Below are positions 24,281 to 29,068 of a DNA stretch of 29,068 nt, in pieces. A model generated the notes under the pieces. The model was not told the DNA's origin. It searched no databases and was given only the letters and a program-made list of their open reading frames with translations. Position 1 is the stretch's first letter; each line of letters starts with the position of its first letter. The translations under genes and the position numbers were made by a program. The stretch comes from SH-MAG3 sp035461245. GTDB lineage: Bacteria > Gemmatimonadota > Gemmatimonadetes > Longimicrobiales > RSA9. The DNA is taken from NCBI GenBank assembly GCA_035461245.1, contig DATHVP010000045.1:1-29068 (forward strand). Direction: 5' to 3'.

Positions 24281-26808
24281 TATCTGATCTCCGCGCCCGT
24301 GCGGTAGTAATCACCGATGAGGTGCTCGGCGAAGTACTCCATCATCATGCGGTTGTAGTAGTCCTGCATGGGGCCGTAGCCATGGGCGCGGCCGGGCATG
24401 AGGAAGAAGTCGAACCGCTTGTTCGCCTCGATGAGGGCGTTGGCCAGGCGGATGGTGCCTGCCGGGTGGACGTTGTTGTCCATCTCGCCGTGGACCAGCA
24501 GCAGGCGGCCCTTCAGGTTCTCCGCCAGCTCGTGGTTGGCCGGCACCTTGATCTCGAACCGGATGTCATATTCCGGATCGATGTCGGTGTCGGAGCCGTT
24601 GCCCGACTGCTGGGCGGTGCTGGCCTCGCGGGCGGTGCGCACCTCCCGCAGCCCATGGTGCTGCTCGCTCCAGTTCTGGTTGTAGACGTTGTTGTCGTGG
24701 TTGCCCGCCGACGATACGCCCACCTTGAAGAAGTCGTTGTACGGCGGCAGCATCATGGCGGCCGCGGTCATGAAGCCGCCGCCGGAATGGCCGTAGATGC
24801 CCACACGGTTGATGTCGATCCAGCGGTGGCGCATGGCGAGTTGCTCGATGCCCGCCTTCTTGTCCGCCAGGCCGTAGTCCCGGAGGTTGTAGTAGCCGTA
24901 GCTGTGGTACGCGTTGGAGCGCATGGGACTGCCGCCGCGGTTGCCGATCTGGATGACGATGAAGCCGAGCTGCGCCAGTCGCTGGTTCACATTGCTCGGC
25001 GAGTACGTCGTCGTCACTGTCTCGGTCTGCGGGCCGGGATAGACGTGGGCGATGATGGGGTATTGCTTCGACTCGTCGAAATCGAACGGCTTCCACATGA
25101 CGCCATAGATGTCAGTCACACCGTCGGCTGCCTTGACCATGAACTGCTCCGGCGGCCGCCAGCCCGTCTCCTCCAGTAGCGACACGTCGGTGGCTTCCAG
25201 CTCCATGAGCAGCTGGCCGCGATCATCCCGCAGCACCGACCGGCCGGGCATGTCCACTCGCGAGAAATTGTCAACCAGGAACCGGTACGACGGCGACAGC
25301 ACGGACGAGTGGCTGGCGTTGCCGGGGTCGAGGAGTCCGATGGCACCGCCGTCGGCGGCGACGCGGTACATGTGCTGATAGTACACGTTCTCGCCGGCCT
25401 CCCGGCCGACGCCGCGGAAGAAGACCTGACGGCGGACGGTGTCCACCTCGGCCACGCTCTGCACCCGCCACGGGCCCTCGGTGATGGCGCGCTTCAGCTC
25501 GCCGTCATGGCTGTACAGGTAGAGGTGGCCCCAGCCGGTGCGCTCCGACCACCAGACGAAGTCGTTGCCGGCCTTGAGGTAGCGGATGGGCTGCGTCTCC
25601 AGGTACGCGTTTTCCACCGACTCGGTGAGCAGCACCCGGGCCTGGTGCGACGGCAGCGCCATCTCCACCAGCTCCAGGTTCCGCTGCAGGCGGTCCCGGC
25701 GGATGAAGCGGAGCCGGTCGGAGCCCGTCGTCCAGTGCACCTGCATCAGGCGCTGGTCCTGCCATTTCGCCGTCGGCACCGGCGCCAGTTCACGCTGGCC
25801 GCGGTGATAGGTGAACAGCTGCTGCTGCATCACCTTCTCCTCGCCGGGCATGGCATAGCGATACGTCATCAGGCTCGGCCGCGGGTCCGCCAGCGTGTTC
25901 ACCAGGAACAGCTCGCCGACTTCACGGGAGTCATTGCGGATGACATAGAACGCCCGCGAGTCCGGTGACCATGTGACGTTTGCCCGCACGCGTGGATCCC
26001 TGGACCGGGCCTGGCGCTGGCCGCCCTCCTCCTCGTCGTCCTCCTGCTGCTGCTGCTGCTGCGTCTGCGCCGTGTCCCGGGCGCCAAAGCTGAACCAGCG
26101 CTCGCCGTCCGTCGTCAGCTGGACGGTGTCACCCGTGGCGACCTCCACCACGAACAGGTTGTGGTCCCGGGCAAAGGCGAACGCCGTGCTGTCCGGCGAG
26201 AAGTTGCGGAACTCCTGGTTCTGGCCGCCGCCGCCGCTGCCGCCACGGGCTGCGCGCTCGGCTTCCAGCTCCTCCCGCGTGGGAACGCCCAGCCTCGAGA
26301 GCGCCGCCGTACGCAGGTCATAGTGATACCGGACGCTGTCCACCATGAAGCGGAACGAGCGGCCCGTGCTGTCAAAGTCCAGCGTCGTCATGGGCAGGTC
26401 GGCCCCGTCGAAAGGCTTCCGATGCAGCGTGGAGAGTTCGGCGGCGAACCTCACGTGGTCGAACAGCGGCTGCCGGGTCCGTGATCGCGGCACCACCAGC
26501 ATGAACCGCGTGCCATCACGGTCCTTCCACGAGTACCACATGGAGTCCGTCTCCGCGATCCAGCGAGGGTTCACTGACTGGGTGAACAGGATGGGCCGAA
26601 GTGCCTGCGTCGTGAACCGCTCGGCCAGGGGCCAGTTCGCCTGGGCTCGCTCCTGCCCGGCCAGCGGCGTGGCAGCGGCCGACAGCGCGGTGATGGCAAG
26701 GAGCCATGCCAGGATTGGCGCGGCGAAACGCGGGTTCCCTGCATGAGAGGTCCGGACCGGGCGGGGGAGTGCGCCGCGGCGGACGCGCCGGGCAACGCTC
26801 TGCGACAT
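24280..26808 (-). CDS. S9 family peptidase (DPP-IV-like), secreted
   Basis: An 842-residue exported serine peptidase. A long basic N-region and hydrophobic core (WLLAITALSAAATPLAGQ, about 35-52) form the signal peptide. A DPP-IV N-terminal propeller follows (about 60-560). The C-terminal alpha/beta-hydrolase domain holds the triad Ser675 (GHSGGG), Asp777 (GEMDNNVH) and His809 (PGRAHGYG). Family members cleave N-terminal dipeptides or post-proline bonds; the exact specificity is unknown. A Gln/Asp/Glu-rich run (QQQQQQEDDEEEGG) inserted between propeller strands is unusual. ATG at 26808 has GGAGA six bases upstream; upstream in-frame sequence is antisense to the methyltransferase gene. Its stop is fused to the lipoprotein start. 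Confidence 0.94.
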   Translation of the reverse strand: MSQSVARRVRRGALPRPVRTSHAGNPRFAAPILAWLLAITALSAAATPLAGQERAQANWPLAERFTTQALRPILFTQSVNPRWIAETDSMWYSWKDRDGTRFMLVVPRSRTRQPLFDHVRFAAELSTLHRKPFDGADLPMTTLDFDSTGRSFRFMVDSVRYHYDLRTAALSRLGVPTREELEAERAARGGSGGGGQNQEFRNFSPDSTAFAFARDHNLFVVEVATGDTVQLTTDGERWFSFGARDTAQTQQQQQQEDDEEEGGQRQARSRDPRVRANVTWSPDSRAFYVIRNDSREVGELFLVNTLADPRPSLMTYRYAMPGEEKVMQQQLFTYHRGQRELAPVPTAKWQDQRLMQVHWTTGSDRLRFIRRDRLQRNLELVEMALPSHQARVLLTESVENAYLETQPIRYLKAGNDFVWWSERTGWGHLYLYSHDGELKRAITEGPWRVQSVAEVDTVRRQVFFRGVGREAGENVYYQHMYRVAADGGAIGLLDPGNASHSSVLSPSYRFLVDNFSRVDMPGRSVLRDDRGQLLMELEATDVSLLEETGWRPPEQFMVKAADGVTDIYGVMWKPFDFDESKQYPIIAHVYPGPQTETVTTTYSPSNVNQRLAQLGFIVIQIGNRGGSPMRSNAYHSYGYYNLRDYGLADKKAGIEQLAMRHRWIDINRVGIYGHSGGGFMTAAAMMLPPYNDFFKVGVSSAGNHDNNVYNQNWSEQHHGLREVRTAREASTAQQSGNGSDTDIDPEYDIRFEIKVPANHELAENLKGRLLLVHGEMDNNVHPAGTIRLANALIEANKRFDFFLMPGRAHGYGPMQDYYNRMMMEYFAEHLIGDYYRTGAEIR

Positions 26809-26974
26809 GACGGGTCTCCAGGCTGTCAGGATCGGGTCGGGTGGGCCAATGATGATTGGATACAGTATAGCGTGCGACCCGGCCGCGCGGCCAGTGGGAT
26901 AGCGGGCATCACCCTTCACCATGCACCCCTTCACCGGTGGCGGCCTGGCGCTGGCTGATGCCATACTGTGGCGC
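26809..26974. promoter_or_regulatory. Divergent promoter region, S9 peptidase / methyltransferase
   Basis: A 166-bp spacer. The minus strand has TATACT at 26869-26864, a good -10 match for the peptidase, placing its leader at about 50 bases. An inverted repeat CCAAT-gatg-ATTGG (26846-26859) sits next to it and could be an operator; a perfect 12-bp palindrome GGCCGCGCGGCC lies at 26881-26892. For the methyltransferase, TACTGT at 26964-26969 ends five bases before the ATG and could drive a leaderless mRNA. No -35 boxes are convincing. Confidence 0.4.
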
Positions 26975-28201
26975 ATGCAGTGCTTCGCCATCACCCCGCC
27001 GGGTCTCGCGCCCCTGTGCGCCGCCGAGTTGCGGAAGCTGGGCATCGCCGCCGCTCCGGACGCTGCCGGCGCCGGCGTGTCGTGGGACAGCGATGACCTG
27101 CGCACGGTGTACCGCGCAAACCTGGAGGTACGCACGGCGAGCCGAGTGGTGGTACGGGCGGGCAGTTTCCGGGCGCGTACGTTCGCCGAGCTGGAGCGGC
27201 GCGCGTCGAAGCTGCCGTGGCGCGAGTTCCTGGCTCCGGGCGCGGCCGTATCCCTGCGCGTGACCAGCCGCAAGTCCCGCCTCTACCACACCGATGCCGT
27301 GGCGGAGCGGCTGCTGCGAGTGCTGGGCGACGCCGCGGGCGTCCGTGACGCGGGCGTCGTTATCACGGATGATGCTGACGACGTCGGATCGGCCGGCGTC
27401 GACGCGGTGTCGGGGAGCGGCGCGGTATCCGCCGCGGACGTCGCGCAACTGATCATCGTGCGGCTGCACCGGGACGAGTGCACCATCAGCGTGGATGGCT
27501 CAGGTGCACTGCTGCACCAGCGAGGCTACAGGCAGGCGCTGGCGAAGGCACCGGTCCGGGAGACCCTGGCGGCGGCCATGCTGCTGGCATCGGGCTGGCG
27601 CGGTGACTCGCCGCTGGCGGACCCGCTGTGCGGCTCGGGCACCATCCCCATCGAGGCCGCGCTGCTGGCGCGACACATCGCGCCGGGGCTGGCCCGCCCG
27701 GACCATCGTCCGCGCAGCTATGCGTTCGAGCAGTGGCCCCGGTTCGATGGCTCGCTCTGGGACGACGTCGTGACCCATGCGCGCAGCGCGATCCGCGGTG
27801 CGCCGGGCGTAACCATCCACGGCTGGGACCGGAACGCCGGCGCCATCAGCGCAGCCCGGGCCAACGCGGCACGCGCTGGCGTCAGCGAGGACGTATCATT
27901 CGCAGTCCGACCGCTGGCGGAACTGGAAGTGCCGCCCGGCCCCGGCGCCATCGTGACGAACCCGCCGTACGGCGTGCGGGTGGGCACCGGCGCCTCCGTG
28001 AAGGGGCTGTACCTGGAGCTGGGTCGCGCGGCACGGGTTCGCGCACCCGGCTGGACGCTGACGATACTGTCGGCGGACGATCGCCTGGCGTCGGCTATCG
28101 GCGTGCCGTTGCAGGAGCAGCTCCGCACCAGCAATGGCGGGATCCCGGTGCGCATCGTTACCGGAGTGATACCGGGATCTGCTGGCGTCAGCGGGGTATG
28201 A
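26975..28201 (+). CDS. THUMP-domain SAM-dependent RNA methyltransferase (RlmL-like)
   Basis: A 408-residue protein. It begins MQCFAITPPGLAPLCAAELRKLG, the usual N-terminus of RlmL/Trm-G10-type enzymes. A THUMP RNA-binding domain follows (about 40-180, SRKSRLYHTDAVAERLL, DECTISVDGSGALLHQRGYR). The Rossmann methyltransferase domain has ADPLCGSGTIPIEAAL (SAM site, about 215) and the catalytic NPPYG (about 329). It probably makes N2-methylguanosine in 23S rRNA or tRNA; the target cannot be fixed from sequence. ATG 26975 is chosen over an upstream ATG at 26921 because it matches the family start and lies next to a TACTGT box. The gene is divergent from the S9 peptidase. Confidence 0.9.
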   Translation: MQCFAITPPGLAPLCAAELRKLGIAAAPDAAGAGVSWDSDDLRTVYRANLEVRTASRVVVRAGSFRARTFAELERRASKLPWREFLAPGAAVSLRVTSRKSRLYHTDAVAERLLRVLGDAAGVRDAGVVITDDADDVGSAGVDAVSGSGAVSAADVAQLIIVRLHRDECTISVDGSGALLHQRGYRQALAKAPVRETLAAAMLLASGWRGDSPLADPLCGSGTIPIEAALLARHIAPGLARPDHRPRSYAFEQWPRFDGSLWDDVVTHARSAIRGAPGVTIHGWDRNAGAISAARANAARAGVSEDVSFAVRPLAELEVPPGPGAIVTNPPYGVRVGTGASVKGLYLELGRAARVRAPGWTLTILSADDRLASAIGVPLQEQLRTSNGGIPVRIVTGVIPGSAGVSGV

Positions 28202-28234
28202 GTGTCATGATTCGCTCAACGTGAGGAGAACGCG

Positions 28235-28720
28235 ATGAAGCATATGACACGTGTGGCGGCGTTGCTGCTGCCATTTGCGGTGATTGCGTGCAGCCGGGGC
28301 ACGGCGGATGACGTGGCGCCGCCGTCGGAGGCGCAGCGCCTGGCGAACGCGGCGGACACCATCGTCGTCTACAAGACGCCGACGTGCGGCTGCTGCAACG
28401 ACTGGGTGGACCACGTCCGGGAATACGGCTACACGGTTGTGACGCAGGACCTGAACGACCTGACGCAGGTGAAGCAGCAGCTTGGCGTACCTGCCGGTCG
28501 CGTGTCGTGCCACACAGCGGTGGTCCGCGGCTACACCGTGGAAGGCCACGTGCCTGCCGACCTGATCCAGAAGATGCTGGCCGAGCGCCCGCGGTTTCGT
28601 GGCCTGACGGTGCCAGGCATGCCCGTGGGGTCGCCTGGCATGGAGGGTCCGTGGAAGGACGACTACGACGTCCTGGCCTTCGACGACGACGGCAACATCG
28701 AGGTCTACGCGCGGCGCTGA
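28235..28720 (+). CDS. DUF411 metal-binding lipoprotein
   Basis: A 161-residue lipoprotein. The signal peptide ends with lipobox VIAC (Cys at about residue 19). The DUF411 domain follows: TIVVYKTPTCGCCNDWVDHV (the CGCC motif within a thioredoxin-like strand), SCHTAVVRGYTVEGHVPADLI, GLTVPGMPVGSPGME. Family proteins bind copper or other soft metals in the periplasm; a copper role is the usual inference. GAGGAG at 28223-28228 is six bases before the ATG. The gene is 33 bases after the methyltransferase stop. Confidence 0.92.
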   Translation: MKHMTRVAALLLPFAVIACSRGTADDVAPPSEAQRLANAADTIVVYKTPTCGCCNDWVDHVREYGYTVVTQDLNDLTQVKQQLGVPAGRVSCHTAVVRGYTVEGHVPADLIQKMLAERPRFRGLTVPGMPVGSPGMEGPWKDDYDVLAFDDDGNIEVYARR

Positions 28721-28772
28721 CGTCGCGGGGACCGAACGCGCAGGTGTGAACACAGACAGGTGGAGTACTGCG

Positions 28773-29068
28773 ATGGGCCGGACAACGGTGCGCACTTCGA
28801 CCGTGGCGCTGGTGGCGGCGTTGCCCTGGCTCGCCGGCGGCCCCGGCCTCCACGGGCAGCCGGTGCCCGGGCAGCAGCAGGCGGCCGCGACATCGCATGC
28901 GCCGGACCTGGTGGTGGTGGTGACCGTGGACCAGCTGCGGGGCGACTACATTGACCGGTTCGCGCCGAACCTGACGGGCGGCCTGCTCCGGTTCCGGGAC
29001 GCCGGCATATTCTACCCCGCCGGCGAGCAGGACCACGCCAACACGTCCACGGCGCCGGGCCACTCCAC
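28773..29068 (+). CDS. PafA-like alkaline phosphatase family protein (5' fragment)
   Basis: Only the first 98 codons are in the window; the gene continues past the right end. After a Gly/Ala-rich signal-like N-terminus the sequence reads LVVVVTVDQLRGDYIDRF, then TGGLLRFRDAGIFYPAG and NTSTAPGHS. This is the start of the alkaline-phosphatase fold used by PafA and nucleotide pyrophosphatase-like enzymes: Asp53 would bind metal and Thr93, just before APGH, is the expected nucleophile. The ATG has AGGTGGAG seven bases upstream. It lies 52 bases after the DUF411 stop. Specificity (monoester or diester) cannot be judged from the fragment. Confidence 0.85.
   Translation, partial: MGRTTVRTSTVALVAALPWLAGGPGLHGQPVPGQQQAAATSHAPDLVVVVTVDQLRGDYIDRFAPNLTGGLLRFRDAGIFYPAGEQDHANTSTAPGHS

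Overview
The window is about 29 kb of very GC-rich DNA with dense genes, long antisense shadow ORFs and many secreted proteins. Its families are a tandem pair of TolB-like/PD40 propeller-amidohydrolase fusions, a DPP-IV-like S9 peptidase, a PQQ dehydrogenase with a small cytochrome c, a Tat-exported flavoprotein, a VIT-vWA protein next to an ECF sigma/anti-sigma pair, and a PafA-like phosphatase. Together with lipoboxes and many signal peptides, this suggests a diderm heterotroph of the Gemmatimonadota type. That placement is an inference from gene content; no rRNA or marker gene is present. I see no phage, transposase, CRISPR array or tRNA, so the window reads as chromosomal.

Layout: 102-7426 (minus) holds two tandem, translationally overlapping propeller-amidohydrolase paralogues. 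7600-8490 (minus) is a secreted alpha/beta hydrolase, divergent from an atypical SDR protein (8569-9474). 9509-10300 (minus) is a BTAD/SARP-type regulator, divergent from a DUF1059-DsrE pair (10411-11099). A 415-bp repeat-rich spacer follows, with a 136-bp nested palindromic element. Next come a PQQ dehydrogenase (11515-13512), a convergent cytochrome c (13596-14048, minus) and, divergent from that, a Tat-exported DAO/sarcosine-oxidase-type flavoprotein (14154-15452). Then two paralogous TPR-like proteins (15643-16872), the second overlapping the 3' end of a CNNM/CorC-type membrane protein on the other strand. A universal stress protein and a DUF1697 protein share stop/start bases (18223-19229).

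19319-23498 is a tight three-gene operon: a secreted VIT-vWA protein, an ECF sigma factor and a membrane anti-sigma factor with a large periplasmic part. It meets a convergent lipoprotein and S9 peptidase pair (24280-26808, minus, and its downstream partner) across four 20-bp tandem repeats. The right end carries an RlmL-like THUMP methyltransferase, a DUF411 lipoprotein and the start of a PafA-like phosphatase that runs off the window.

Most genes serve envelope-located catabolism (peptide and amide hydrolysis, periplasmic oxidation) and envelope signalling. The least described unit is the VIT-vWA/ECF/anti-sigma operon. The most unusual DNA structure is the nested palindrome at 11163-11298.
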